From Sphingobacteriales bacterium (lineage in GTDB: Bacteria > Bacteroidota > Bacteroidia > Chitinophagales > JADIYW01): DNA of 64,000 nt. A program made the position numbers and the translations under genes. Below the pieces are notes generated by a model that saw nothing but the letters and a program-made list of their open reading frames with translations, did not search any database and was not told the origin of the DNA. Positions within the stretch are counted from its first letter, which is position 1. Each line of letters starts with the position of its first letter. Positions 8,544 through 17,650 of this stretch are shown in pieces. The stretch lies in contig JADJYT010000001.1 in the NCBI GenBank assembly GCA_016719635.1, positions 558,001 to 622,000 of the forward strand, given 5' to 3'.

Positions 8544-8641
8544 GGCATCGGGTCGGGACAAAAGAACTGGGTGTGGAAAGCAAACAAAAAATCGTACATT
8601 CAAATCTAAAATTATAATTCATACATCTTAAATCAATTATT

Positions 8642-9646
8642 ATGCAAGCCATTTATTTAGTAAAAAACGGTGCCCCCAAAAACGCTTTTGAATTCAGGGA
8701 CATACAGATTACAGAACCCGGTGATGACGAGGTGGGTGTCATCGTGGAAGCCTCCGGCATCAATTTTGCCGATGTGGTGGCCCGGCTGGGTCAATACCAG
8801 GATTGCCCTCCTTTACCTGCAATTGTCGGCTATGAAGCAGTAGGAAAGGTAGAAAAGACCGGGAAAAACATCACCACCGTAAAGAAAGGTGACAGAGTGC
8901 TCGTCTTCACCCGATTTGGCGGATACAGCCAGTACGTCATCCAAAAAGAAAACGCCATCGCTCTCATAGGGGAAGAGATGGATGCCGGCAAGGCACTGGC
9001 GCTGGCTACGCAGTATAGCACAGCCTATTATGCCTGTGCAGTTGCTACAAATGTATTGCCCAATGAAACGGTATTGATTCATGCCGGAGCGGGTGGTGTG
9101 GGCACCGCACTGATTCAATTGTGCAAACTGAAGAATGCGAAAATATATTCCACTGCCGGCAGCGACAGCAAACTGGACTATTTACGTGCGCAAGGGGTGG
9201 ATGTGCCCATCAACTATAACAAAGACGATTTCTCCAAAGTCATCAAAGAACCGATTGATGTGGCATTTGACAGTTTAGGCGGTGAAAATTTCAGAAAAAG
9301 CTACAAACTCCTCAATCGCGGCGGACGCATCGTAGGCTACGGCGCCTCTTCGATGACGGATGCCAACAACATTCTGTCAAAAGCAAAGATTGGTATGGCT
9401 TTCGGATTGTATCATCCCGCGCAATTGCTGATGGAAAGCCGCTCCATGATTGGTGTCAATATGCTGCGCATCGCAGATTACAAACCTGATACGCTGAAAC
9501 ATTGCATGGACAGTGTGATCCGGTTGCTGCACGAAGACAAGATTGCCCCGGTGGTTGGCAAGATGTATGCTGCCAAAGATATTGCTCAGGCACATGATGA
9601 TATGGAAAACCGCAAAACCACCGGCAAGATTGGTATTGTCTGGTAA
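8642..9646 (+). CDS. Zinc-binding-type dehydrogenase, quinone reductase / VAT-1-like (MDR superfamily)
   Basis: This 334-residue protein is a medium-chain dehydrogenase/reductase. The N-terminal GroES-like half contains EASGINFADVVARLGQY and VGYEAVGKVEKTG, typical of quinone oxidoreductases and VAT-1 homologues, which lack the zinc ligands of alcohol dehydrogenases. The Rossmann half has HAGAGGVGTALIQL for NADPH binding, then FDSLGGENF and GKIGIVW at the end. It probably reduces quinones or other electrophilic carbonyls in the cytoplasm with NADPH. It stands alone between intergenic regions of about 100 and 230 bases. Confidence 0.88.
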   Translation: MQAIYLVKNGAPKNAFEFRDIQITEPGDDEVGVIVEASGINFADVVARLGQYQDCPPLPAIVGYEAVGKVEKTGKNITTVKKGDRVLVFTRFGGYSQYVIQKENAIALIGEEMDAGKALALATQYSTAYYACAVATNVLPNETVLIHAGAGGVGTALIQLCKLKNAKIYSTAGSDSKLDYLRAQGVDVPINYNKDDFSKVIKEPIDVAFDSLGGENFRKSYKLLNRGGRIVGYGASSMTDANNILSKAKIGMAFGLYHPAQLLMESRSMIGVNMLRIADYKPDTLKHCMDSVIRLLHEDKIAPVVGKMYAAKDIAQAHDDMENRKTTGKIGIVW

Positions 9647-9689
9647 TACTGTTGTTATTTTTATATGTAAAAAATAACCAAAAACCATT

Positions 9690-9809
9690 TTTTGATATAC
9701 AAGGAAAGTTGCTGCCACCCCAAGCCGGTAGCAAATTGCTGATAAAATGAACCCGAATGCTGATAGCCACGCTTCGTTCGTTTTACAGCTATTGCTGTGT
9801 ATATCAAAA
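9690..9809 (+). other. Possible structured element in the 233-base gap upstream of queG
   Basis: An exact 11-bp inverted repeat (TTTTGATATAC at 9690-9700, GTATATCAAAA at 9799-9809) encloses two smaller hairpins: 9709-9716 with 9727-9734 (8 bp, one G-U) and 9785-9789 with 9794-9798 (5 bp, loop TATT). Just upstream, 9654-9662 pairs with 9670-9678 as an AT-rich stem that may be a weak terminator for the preceding gene. I recognise no known riboswitch. The nested layout could be a structured RNA in the leader of queG or chance. Confidence 0.25.
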
Positions 9810-9879
9810 GCCGGATACAAGAAAGCCGGTTGTTTGTTTCTAATCTTATTTGTTAGTAGATTAGCAGAATTGACATAAT

Positions 9880-10836
9880 ATGTCTTCCGCTAAAACTATA
9901 CATACACAATCCATAAAACAATGGGCCGCTGAACTGGGCTTTTCCCATTGCGGCATCGCAAAAGCGGAATTTCTCGAAGAGGAGGCTCCCAAACTGGAAG
10001 CTTGGCTGAAACATCATTACCAAGGCGAAATGCGTTATATGGAAAACCATTTCGACATGCGCCTCGACCCGCGTAAACTGGTGGATGGTGCAAGGTCTGT
10101 TATCTCGCTGACATATAATTATTACACCGAACAAAAACAAATCCGTAACGGAGTTTCTCCGCAGTCCGGCCCTGCTGCCCCGAAAATTTCAACGTATGCC
10201 TACGGGGAGGACTATCACCATGTAGTGAAAGAAAGGCTTAAGGTATTGTTGCAAAAGATAATGGAAACAACGGTCAATGTCAACGGGCGTGTATTTGTTG
10301 ACTCCGCGCCTGTTTTAGAACGTGCCTGGGCAGTGAAAAGCGGATTGGGATGGATTGGAAAACATTCGCTTCTGATCAACAAACAACAGGGGTCTTTTTT
10401 CTTTTTAGCGGAAATCATACTTGATCTGGAGCTGGATTACGACACCTCCTTACCCACCGACCATTGCGGCACCTGCACCGCCTGCATGGATGCCTGTCCC
10501 ACCCATGCCATTGTTACCAACCAGGTGGTAGACGGCAGTAAATGTATTTCGTACCTGACGATTGAACTGAAAGAAGCTATCCCTGTAGAATTTAAAGGCA
10601 AAATGGACAACTGGATGTTCGGCTGTGATATCTGCCAGACGGTATGCCCCTGGAACCGGTTTTCCAAACCTCATCAGGAGCCGAAGTTTGAGCCGGATGC
10701 GCGCTTACTCACCATGACACGACGAGAGTGGCAGGAAATAACGGAAGATGTTTTTAAGGATTTATTTAAAAAATCAGCGGTGAAACGAACCGGCTATGAA
10801 GGATTGAAGCGTAATATGTTATTTTTAGGGAAATAG
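9880..10836 (+). CDS. queG: Epoxyqueuosine reductase
   Basis: This 318-residue protein carries the last step of queuosine synthesis: reduction of epoxyqueuosine to queuosine at position 34 of tRNAs. It uses cobalamin and two [4Fe-4S] clusters. The ferredoxin-like cysteine motifs are plain: CGTCTACMDACP and later CDICQTVCPW, and the N-terminal half has the family's LGFSHCGIAKAEF and GWIGKHSLLI segments. The length is close to E. coli QueG without its C-terminal HEAT extension, which is usual in Bacteroidota. It is cytoplasmic. The 233-base leader may hold a structured element. Confidence 0.93.
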   Translation: MSSAKTIHTQSIKQWAAELGFSHCGIAKAEFLEEEAPKLEAWLKHHYQGEMRYMENHFDMRLDPRKLVDGARSVISLTYNYYTEQKQIRNGVSPQSGPAAPKISTYAYGEDYHHVVKERLKVLLQKIMETTVNVNGRVFVDSAPVLERAWAVKSGLGWIGKHSLLINKQQGSFFFLAEIILDLELDYDTSLPTDHCGTCTACMDACPTHAIVTNQVVDGSKCISYLTIELKEAIPVEFKGKMDNWMFGCDICQTVCPWNRFSKPHQEPKFEPDARLLTMTRREWQEITEDVFKDLFKKSAVKRTGYEGLKRNMLFLGK

Positions 10837-11156
10837 TTGGATGGCGGTCAACAGTTTAAGTTAGAGAATTTTTCTCTTTTTATAACTGTCTGACTTTTAG
10901 GGACACTTACAGCGGTAAAAAACAGTCAAGGAGGTAGTGAGTACAAAAAAACAGAACTTTTGCCAGAATTTAATGTAATTTTATAATCAATTGATTTGCA
11001 ATACACTTATCGTATTGTAAAAAAGTATAACTTAGCATGATTGTATTCGTTGTTTTAGTTAGTTTAATTTCAATCCTAGTATACAATATAGGGCTTGTTC
11101 ACTTCACATACAATGAAGTAAAATGTGTAACAAAATAAAATACAGGTCGCAACTAA
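10837..11156. other. 320-base gap between queG and the M23 peptidase gene
   Basis: A weak hairpin (AGAGAA at 10863-10868, TTCTCT at 10872-10877, then a T-rich tail) may end queG transcription. A short open frame at 11037-11138 would encode a 33-residue peptide with one hydrophobic helix (MIVFVVLVSLISILVY). I see no other support for it as a gene. Nothing else is evident. Confidence 0.4.
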
Positions 11157-12128
11157 ATGGAAAAAGAGAAATACTATTATAATCCCAATACCCTTAAATA
11201 CGAGAAGTATAAACTCAGTATCTGGCAGCGCATTCTGCGTATTACCGGATTTTTTACATCTGCATTTTTCTTTGGCTTTTTAGCCATGATACTGGGCTAC
11301 AGCCTATTTGATACACCAGAAGAAAAATCAAAGAAGTTACAGCTCCGGGAAATGCAGGAGAAATATGAAATCCTGGACAAACGGATTGATGCCTTATCAA
11401 AAGTGCTGCAGGATATGGGCGACCGGGATGATAATATTTACCGCATCATTTTCGAGGCAGAACCTTTGCCGGAAAACCTGAGAAGCGGAGGAGTCAACAA
11501 GTCAAAGATTTATTCTGAACTAAAAAATTTACCAGAAGCGAAAATCATTTCCAATACACTGCAAAAACTGGAACGTATGGAGAAACGCGCCTTTATCCAG
11601 TCCAGGTCTTATGATGAGCTGACAAAGATGATAAAAAACAAAGAACAGATGCTGGCGGGAATTCCAGCCATACAGCCTGTTTCCAACAAGGATTTGAAAC
11701 GCATTGCCTCCGGTTTTGGCTACAGAATCGATCCTATTTACAAAACCCCCAGAATGCATACCGGACTTGATTTTACGGCAGAGATCGGAACTCCCGTATA
11801 TGCAACCGGAGACGGAGTGGTGGAGATTGCCGGCTCACAGGGTGACGGATACGGGAATAAGGTGGTCATCAACCACGGCTATGGATATGAAACATTATAC
11901 GGACATAACAGCAGAGTGGTGGTGCGCCCCGGAGAAAAAGTAAAACGCGGACAGACCATTGCACTGGTGGGCAACTCCGGAAAAAGCACAGGACCACACT
12001 GCCATTATGAAGTATGGAAAAACGGCACCAAGATTGATCCGGTGAATTATTTCTTTAATGACCTGACCCCGGAACAATATGACCAAATGCTGAAAATTGC
12101 GGAACAGAGCAATCAGGCATTTGATTAA
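11157..12128 (+). CDS. M23 family metallopeptidase (LytM-type), membrane-anchored
   Basis: This 323-residue protein has one membrane helix near residues 28-50, a coiled coil at about 60-110, and a C-terminal LytM domain. Zinc ligands are visible in MHTGLDFTA (HxxxD) and in GPHCHYEV (HxH), with the family's GYGNKVVINHG and YGHNSRVVVRPGEKV between them. Such proteins cut peptidoglycan cross-bridges or activate amidases in the periplasm. Because all ligands are present, it is probably active. A MerR-type regulator gene follows after 32 bases on the same strand. Confidence 0.9.
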   Translation: MEKEKYYYNPNTLKYEKYKLSIWQRILRITGFFTSAFFFGFLAMILGYSLFDTPEEKSKKLQLREMQEKYEILDKRIDALSKVLQDMGDRDDNIYRIIFEAEPLPENLRSGGVNKSKIYSELKNLPEAKIISNTLQKLERMEKRAFIQSRSYDELTKMIKNKEQMLAGIPAIQPVSNKDLKRIASGFGYRIDPIYKTPRMHTGLDFTAEIGTPVYATGDGVVEIAGSQGDGYGNKVVINHGYGYETLYGHNSRVVVRPGEKVKRGQTIALVGNSGKSTGPHCHYEVWKNGTKIDPVNYFFNDLTPEQYDQMLKIAEQSNQAFD

Positions 12129-12160
12129 TGACGACTTTAATAACCTGAAAACTATAAGAG

Positions 12161-12499
12161 ATGCCATACAAAGAAAAACAAATAGAGAAACTCTATTTCA
12201 CGATAAGTGAAGTGGCAAGGCAGTTTAATGTCGCGACTTCCCTGATTAGATTTTGGGAAACGGAATTTGACATTTTAAAACCAAAGAAAACCAACAAAGG
12301 CAACCGCCTGTACACCAAAAAAGACATTGAAAACTTCAGCCTCATCTATCATCTGGTAAAAGAAAAGGGATATACGCTGGATGGGGCGAAAAAGAAACTG
12401 AAAGAAGGCGGTGATGTAAAAACGGATAACTACAGCGAAATCGTAACAAGACTGAAAAACATACGGAAATTCATTGAAACGCTGCATAACGAACTATAA
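12161..12499 (+). CDS. MerR-family transcriptional regulator
   Basis: This is a 112-residue protein. Residues 8-80 form a MerR winged helix-turn-helix: FTISEVARQFNVATSLIRFW, then GNRLYTKKDIENF and YTLDGAKKKLKE. The tail is a short helix and there is no cysteine-rich effector domain, so the ligand is unknown. Small MerR proteins of this form are widespread in Bacteroidota, commonly beside cell-envelope peptidase genes. It follows the M23 peptidase by 32 bases and is probably co-transcribed with it. Confidence 0.88.
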   Translation: MPYKEKQIEKLYFTISEVARQFNVATSLIRFWETEFDILKPKKTNKGNRLYTKKDIENFSLIYHLVKEKGYTLDGAKKKLKEGGDVKTDNYSEIVTRLKNIRKFIETLHNEL

Positions 12500-12525
12500 C
12501 CGCACAACGGTTAAAAAACAACAAA

Positions 12526-13086
12526 ATGAATAAATACAACGCTATACAAATTCTATTCCCGCTTTGTTGCGTGTTCCTGATTGTAAGTTGCCACAGAGAT
12601 AACACCTCCGGTTATACGCTCACCAACCCCTCTCCTTATTTTACCCGTTTGTATTCATTGAATGATGAAGCAATAAGCAGGGGTATTAACTTTAACCTGA
12701 CTGCGGATGAAGTAAAGAAGACAGAGAAAGCGAAATTATATGAAGCCACAGCAGATCATTTATTCTATGAATATTCCTACCCTGAAGACTCCACAGCCGC
12801 TTCCGAGTATGCCAACCTGCAGTACTTCTTTAATGAAAACGGACAACTGGATATCATAACCGTTGATATATTCATGAACGACTCCATTCAGGAAACTCAT
12901 TTAAAAAATACTTTTATCGATTATTTCAGTCAACGTTACGGCTCATCAGAAACAGACAGTTACAATTACGAGGTCTGGAAGGGAAATTTTGACGACAAGA
13001 AACTGGATAAGGAATTTAAATATTCGGTAGCGCTCAAGAAGCTGGAAAATGAATCGGGTATTTCCCTGGAATACATCCGGGAATAA
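12526..13086 (+). CDS. Hypothetical lipoprotein
   Basis: The 186-residue product has a lipoprotein signal (LFPLCCVFLIVSC, acylated cysteine near residue 22) and no recognised domain. The mature part is acidic and aromatic, with two stretches that read like a repeated beta-hairpin (FYEYSYPEDS, LQYFFNENGQLDI). It follows the MerR gene by 26 bases, so the M23-MerR-lipoprotein trio is probably one transcript. It faces the barrel gene tail to tail. Function unknown. Confidence 0.7.
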   Translation: MNKYNAIQILFPLCCVFLIVSCHRDNTSGYTLTNPSPYFTRLYSLNDEAISRGINFNLTADEVKKTEKAKLYEATADHLFYEYSYPEDSTAASEYANLQYFFNENGQLDIITVDIFMNDSIQETHLKNTFIDYFSQRYGSSETDSYNYEVWKGNFDDKKLDKEFKYSVALKKLENESGISLEYIRE

Positions 13087-13120
13087 AAACGTATACCCAT
13101 GTCATCAAATTACAACCATG

Positions 13121-14830
13121 CTAGAAATCGTACCTGCGGTATGGAATGGACCAACGCAGGGAAAGATTTACATAATGCGTTTGCATATTACGCGTCACGT
13201 CTTCGCTCTTCTTTTTCCTGAACACGTATGTAAAATCAACATAAACATTATGCCACGGTTCATAAGTGGCCACAAAGTCGAGATAGAAGGTACGCGCCAT
13301 AACACCCTGTCCTATACGATTACCAAATTCATTCGGTTTTTTGAGGTCATAATCTTTCAAAATATTACCGCCCCAATTCAGGGAATCATCGTCTTCTCCC
13401 CTTTTGCTGTAAACAAAACGCGTGGATAAAAACAGCGGTTGTATGGGCTGGTATTTCACTTCAAAAATAAGTTCTGTGAAGTTGGCTCCCAAAGGATGTG
13501 CCAACGGCTGGTTATAATGTGACCAGGAAGTGGTGGTATCGAAGTGTGTATAGGTATATGGACGCACCACATTACCTTCAAACTGTAAATCTAAATGGTC
13601 GACACCGAATGCGTCGATGTATTTGATACCGTACTGTGCGGCAAATTTAGTCCCCCACCATCTCCGCGGATGAAAAAGCCCCCATGCCTTGTTTTTGCCG
13701 GGTGTATTGAATTCCTTGGCAAAATTCAATTCATCAATCAGCAGCTGACCATACATCTGAACATGCTTCGCAAAATTTACCTTAAAATCAAAGCCAAGAA
13801 ATGCATTATCCGGAGAGCCCAGCGCCTGCTCAACGGAACGGTAAAATATCAGAGGATTCAGGTATTGCAGTTCAAAGGTGTTTTCCCGTTGAAACATGAC
13901 AGCTTCAAAAATACCGAGATTGACATTCTTCGTTACGTTAATGCTGAGGTGGTGCATCGCCATATATTTTTTAGTAAGCAACCTGTCACTGCCCCTGGGG
14001 TAGAATTTGGTCAGTTCAGCGAAAATATTCTGGTAATTTAACTTCCAGACATTAGTATTCAGTTTTAAGAAAAGGTAGTTGGCACCAAAATCAGAGAGAA
14101 ACAAGGAACGGATACCATCGCCGATAAAGTTATTATCATACCCGAACTGCATATGAAAATGTTTAGTCGGAGTTATCGTGACATATCCTTTGGATAAGAA
14201 ATAATCGTAGCCGTCGCTTTTATATTCCTTCCAGTAGCCTGCACCGGGAGGAGTCTGACTCTGACGAATATAATCCTGAACATAATTGGGGAAATTACCC
14301 TGTTCGGATGTAAACAAGGCGTAAAAGCCAAAAATATCGTCCACCTGTCCCCTGATTTCAAAACCTTTGGAAGTCAGGTATTTAAATTTCCTGGTTTCAT
14401 CAGACAGAGAGCCACCCAATCGTATTTGTATGGCCGGATTCACAGACATGGCAAAATGCGGCACTTTAACATGTAATAAATGGGCAGGATGACGGAATAA
14501 AAACTTCAATTTCGGGTTGTCGGGCAATTCCGTATGTTCATCGTCAAATTCAAAATTATCCTTATAAATATATTCAATGTTTTTTCTGTCCATTGCTGTC
14601 AGGTCGTCAATATCCATATCACTTAAGGAATCCAGGTTATTGATATAATCAATGACCATTTTCCGGTCGTAGGGTTTATTGGAAGTATGGAAGCCTTTTA
14701 CCAGTCCAGTCTTAATCTCCAGACGGTCTAAATAATGGTTAACATTGGATCCTCTGGGGATAAAGGTACCCTGTGGGAAGGCAGAAAATGATGCAAAAAG
14801 AAAACAACAGACTATGAATATTTTTTTCAT
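13121..14830 (-). CDS. Outer-membrane beta-barrel protein, Wzi/RemB-like
   Basis: This 569-residue protein has a signal peptide (FIVCCFLFASFSAFPQ), an approximately 100-residue soluble N-terminal region, and then about 430 residues of alternating aromatic beta-strands that end in an aromatic residue (YRRYDF). The segment FGYDNNFIGDGIRSLFLSDF and the later LQYLNPLIFYRSVEQ occur in Bacteroidota proteins annotated as capsule assembly Wzi family and in the gliding protein RemB. The role is probably surface polysaccharide attachment or motility at the outer membrane; I cannot separate the two. It stands alone, transcribed away from the sugar transporter gene. Confidence 0.72.
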   Translation of the reverse strand: MKKIFIVCCFLFASFSAFPQGTFIPRGSNVNHYLDRLEIKTGLVKGFHTSNKPYDRKMVIDYINNLDSLSDMDIDDLTAMDRKNIEYIYKDNFEFDDEHTELPDNPKLKFLFRHPAHLLHVKVPHFAMSVNPAIQIRLGGSLSDETRKFKYLTSKGFEIRGQVDDIFGFYALFTSEQGNFPNYVQDYIRQSQTPPGAGYWKEYKSDGYDYFLSKGYVTITPTKHFHMQFGYDNNFIGDGIRSLFLSDFGANYLFLKLNTNVWKLNYQNIFAELTKFYPRGSDRLLTKKYMAMHHLSINVTKNVNLGIFEAVMFQRENTFELQYLNPLIFYRSVEQALGSPDNAFLGFDFKVNFAKHVQMYGQLLIDELNFAKEFNTPGKNKAWGLFHPRRWWGTKFAAQYGIKYIDAFGVDHLDLQFEGNVVRPYTYTHFDTTTSWSHYNQPLAHPLGANFTELIFEVKYQPIQPLFLSTRFVYSKRGEDDDSLNWGGNILKDYDLKKPNEFGNRIGQGVMARTFYLDFVATYEPWHNVYVDFTYVFRKKKSEDVTRNMQTHYVNLSLRWSIPYRRYDF

Positions 14831-14924
14831 ACACTTACTTTAAATACGGCAATATAAGCCCCGAAATATCGTGGTAAATATAAGTAATTCAGATTTAAAA
14901 ATAAGATTTACATAATTTTTGATT

Positions 14925-14932
14925 TATATTTG
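14925..14932 (+). promoter_or_regulatory. Bacteroidota -7 element TATATTTG
   Basis: TATATTTG fits TAnnTTTG and would give a start near 14937, about 25 bases before the ATG of the sugar transporter. The -33 element is not clear. Confidence 0.45.
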
Positions 14933-14961
14933 ATAACTGTACACACTTTAAAACAATATCT

Positions 14962-16236
14962 ATGTCCGATCAATCAAAAGTTTCTGTCAACTACCAGATA
15001 GCCATCATTGGCGTACTTTTCTTTTTATTTGGTTTCGTCACCTGGCTGAACGGATTGTTAATCCCATTTTTGAAACAAGCCTGTGAGCTGACGGATGTCG
15101 TGGCCTATTTAGTCACCTTTGCCTTTTTCATCGCTTACTTTGTGATGGCTTTTCCATCCGGTATGATACTGAAGAAAATCGGCTTCCCGAACGGCATGGC
15201 TCTGGGACTGCTCATCATGTCTTTTGGTGCAGCCATTTTCATCCCTGCCGCCATGAACCGAAGCTACCTGTTGTTTCTGTCCGGCCTGTTTATCGAGGGG
15301 ACAGGTCTGGCTTTACTGCAAACGGCCTCCAACCCGTATATCACCATTCTAGGTCCCATAGAAAGTGCCGCACAACGTATTTCGATCATGGGTATCTGCA
15401 ATAAAGTGGCAGGTATGATTGGTATTTTTATATTGAATAAGCTACTGTTCAGCGGCATGAGTCAGTTTTCAACATCCATACAATCACTCAGCGGTGACGC
15501 CAAAGAAGCAGCCCTGCAAAATCTTGCAAACAAACTTATTACCCCCTACTCAGTCATTGCCTTGGTTTTAATCTGTCTCGCCTTATTAATCAAGTTCTCC
15601 AAACTGCCGGAAATCAAAGATGCGGATGACGACGACAGTGATGTAAGCACCAGCCGCACGTCTGTTTTGCAGTACCCCTATTTATTGTTAGGTGTGGTCG
15701 GCATTTTTGTCTACGTGGGCGTTGAGGTTACAGCTATCGATACCTTGCCGTTATACGGTCAGTCGCTGGGTATAGCCGCAGAAAAAGCCAACCTGTTCCC
15801 TATCTACGCATTGGTGGCATTGACGATAGGTTATGTGGCTGGTATCTTCAGTATACCGAAATATCTTTCACAACAGCAGGCGCTGATGATTTGTGCTTTG
15901 CTGGGTATAGTTTTCACTGCCGGCGCCTTATTTACCACCGGATTGGTTTCCATCTACTTTCTGATTGCATTGAGTTTCGCCCATGCGCTGATGTGGCCCT
16001 GTATCTGGCCGCTTTCGATTGAAGGATTGGGAAAATTCACAAAAACAGGTTCTTCCTTACTGATAATGGGTATTGCCGGCGGTGCGATCATCCCACTGAT
16101 CTATGGACATCTGAGTGGTGCGGACGGTGCCAACAGACATATTTCTTACTGGATCTTGTTGCCCTGTTATCTGTTTTTGATTTATTTTGCACTTAGAGGA
16201 AATTTGATAGGAAAGGGGAAAAACAAACAGGCATGA
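14962..16236 (+). CDS. Sugar MFS transporter, FucP/glucose-galactose type
   Basis: This 424-residue protein has about twelve membrane segments and belongs to the FucP branch of the major facilitator superfamily. Typical stretches are FFLFGFVTWLNGLLIPFLK in helix 1, EGTGLALLQTASNPY in helix 4 and FVYVGVEVTAIDTLP in helix 7. FucP-type proteins import fucose, glucose, galactose or N-acetylglucosamine with protons across the inner membrane. Substrate cannot be read from the sequence. Its last four bases overlap the start of dihydroorotase (ATGA), an unexpected partnership. Confidence 0.88.
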   Translation: MSDQSKVSVNYQIAIIGVLFFLFGFVTWLNGLLIPFLKQACELTDVVAYLVTFAFFIAYFVMAFPSGMILKKIGFPNGMALGLLIMSFGAAIFIPAAMNRSYLLFLSGLFIEGTGLALLQTASNPYITILGPIESAAQRISIMGICNKVAGMIGIFILNKLLFSGMSQFSTSIQSLSGDAKEAALQNLANKLITPYSVIALVLICLALLIKFSKLPEIKDADDDDSDVSTSRTSVLQYPYLLLGVVGIFVYVGVEVTAIDTLPLYGQSLGIAAEKANLFPIYALVALTIGYVAGIFSIPKYLSQQQALMICALLGIVFTAGALFTTGLVSIYFLIALSFAHALMWPCIWPLSIEGLGKFTKTGSSLLIMGIAGGAIIPLIYGHLSGADGANRHISYWILLPCYLFLIYFALRGNLIGKGKNKQA

Positions 16237-17591
16237 AGTATTTAATTAAGAACGGTACTATTGTCAATGAAGGAAAAATTGAACAAAAGGACATATTGAT
16301 TGATGGCAACTTTATATCACGGATCGACCGTGATATTTCAGATGTCAATGCTACTGTAGTAGATGCTTCTGACAAACATGTAATCCCCGGCATTATTGAC
16401 GACCAGGTACATTTCCGCGAACCCGGACTGACCCATAAGGCGACTATCTATACTGAAGCGAAAGCAGCGGTGGCAGGCGGCGTTACATCCTTTATGGAAA
16501 TGCCCAATACCAAACCGGCAGCGCTGACACAGGACCTGCTGGAAGATAAATACCGGATTGCGGCAACTACATCTCTGGCGAATTACTCCTTTTACATGGG
16601 TACGAGTAACGAAAACCTGGAGGAGGTGTTAAAGACAAATCCATCTGCCGTTTGCGGGATCAAGATTTTCATGGGCGCATCAACAGGCAATATGCTGGTG
16701 GATAACGAGAAAGTGCTGCGAAATGTATTTTCGCGTTCGCCGATGCTGATTGCCACACATTGCGAAGATGAAAAAACCATCCGCGAAAATGTGACCTTGT
16801 ACAAAGAAAGATACGGCGAGTATGTTCCCCTGTCGTGCCACCCGGAAATAAGAAGCGCGGAGTCCTGCTATCTGTCATCCTCTTTCGCCGTTGATCTCGC
16901 AAAAGAATACAACACCCGATTGCATATCCTCCATATTTCGACCGAAAAAGAAGTGGGATTATTTGATTCTTCTAAACCGCTTAAAGACAAAAGAATCACC
17001 AGTGAAGTATGTGTTCACCATTTGTATTTTCAGCAGGAAGATTATGCCCATTTGGGTGCCCTTATAAAATGTAACCCTGCCATCAAATACAAAACAGATA
17101 AAGATGCCTTGCTGAAAGGCCTGTTGGATGACCGGCTGGATGTCATCGCAACCGACCATGCACCGCATACGTTGGATGAAAAACAACAATCCTATTTTCA
17201 GGCACCTGCCGGATTGCCGCTGGTGCAGCATGCAATCAATATCATGCTGGACTTTTACCACCACAAAAAAATCACACTGGAAAGGATAGTTGAAAAAATG
17301 AGCCATGCTCCGGCAGTCTGCTTTAATGTACAGCAACGTGGTTTTTTGAGGGAAGGTTATTTTGCCGATATCGCCGTGGTGGATCTGCACGAAGTCTGGA
17401 AAGTAGAGGAATCAAATATTCTGTACAAGTGCTCCTGGAGTCCGCTGGAAGAAAGAGAGTTCAGGGGTAAGGTAAAACAGACATTTGTCAGCGGCCATCT
17501 TGCCTATAATAACGGACACTTTGACGAAAGCCAAAAGGGTCAGCGGCTGCTGTTTGAACGAAATCAGACACCATACCTGGATAGAGCCTGA
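16233..17591 (+). CDS. pyrC: Dihydroorotase
   Basis: The 452-residue protein is an amidohydrolase of the class I dihydroorotase type, which closes carbamoyl aspartate to dihydroorotate in pyrimidine synthesis. Ligands of the binuclear zinc site are visible: DDQVHFREPG (H-x-H equivalent is Q-V-H here), the lysine in GIKIFMGASTG, histidines in IATHCED and LHILHIST, and the catalytic aspartate in ATDHAPH. The motif reads DDQVHFREPG where many amidohydrolases have DxHxH, and this is normal for Bacteroidota dihydroorotases as I recall them. An allantoinase is the main alternative. Translation is coupled to the upstream transporter by a 4-base overlap. Confidence 0.87.
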   Translation: MKYLIKNGTIVNEGKIEQKDILIDGNFISRIDRDISDVNATVVDASDKHVIPGIIDDQVHFREPGLTHKATIYTEAKAAVAGGVTSFMEMPNTKPAALTQDLLEDKYRIAATTSLANYSFYMGTSNENLEEVLKTNPSAVCGIKIFMGASTGNMLVDNEKVLRNVFSRSPMLIATHCEDEKTIRENVTLYKERYGEYVPLSCHPEIRSAESCYLSSSFAVDLAKEYNTRLHILHISTEKEVGLFDSSKPLKDKRITSEVCVHHLYFQQEDYAHLGALIKCNPAIKYKTDKDALLKGLLDDRLDVIATDHAPHTLDEKQQSYFQAPAGLPLVQHAINIMLDFYHHKKITLERIVEKMSHAPAVCFNVQQRGFLREGYFADIAVVDLHEVWKVEESNILYKCSWSPLEEREFRGKVKQTFVSGHLAYNNGHFDESQKGQRLLFERNQTPYLDRA

Positions 17592-17650
17592 TTTAAGCCT
17601 GCAAGCATATTGAATTTTGAGATGAAAGATTTATTATTAAGACAGATATG

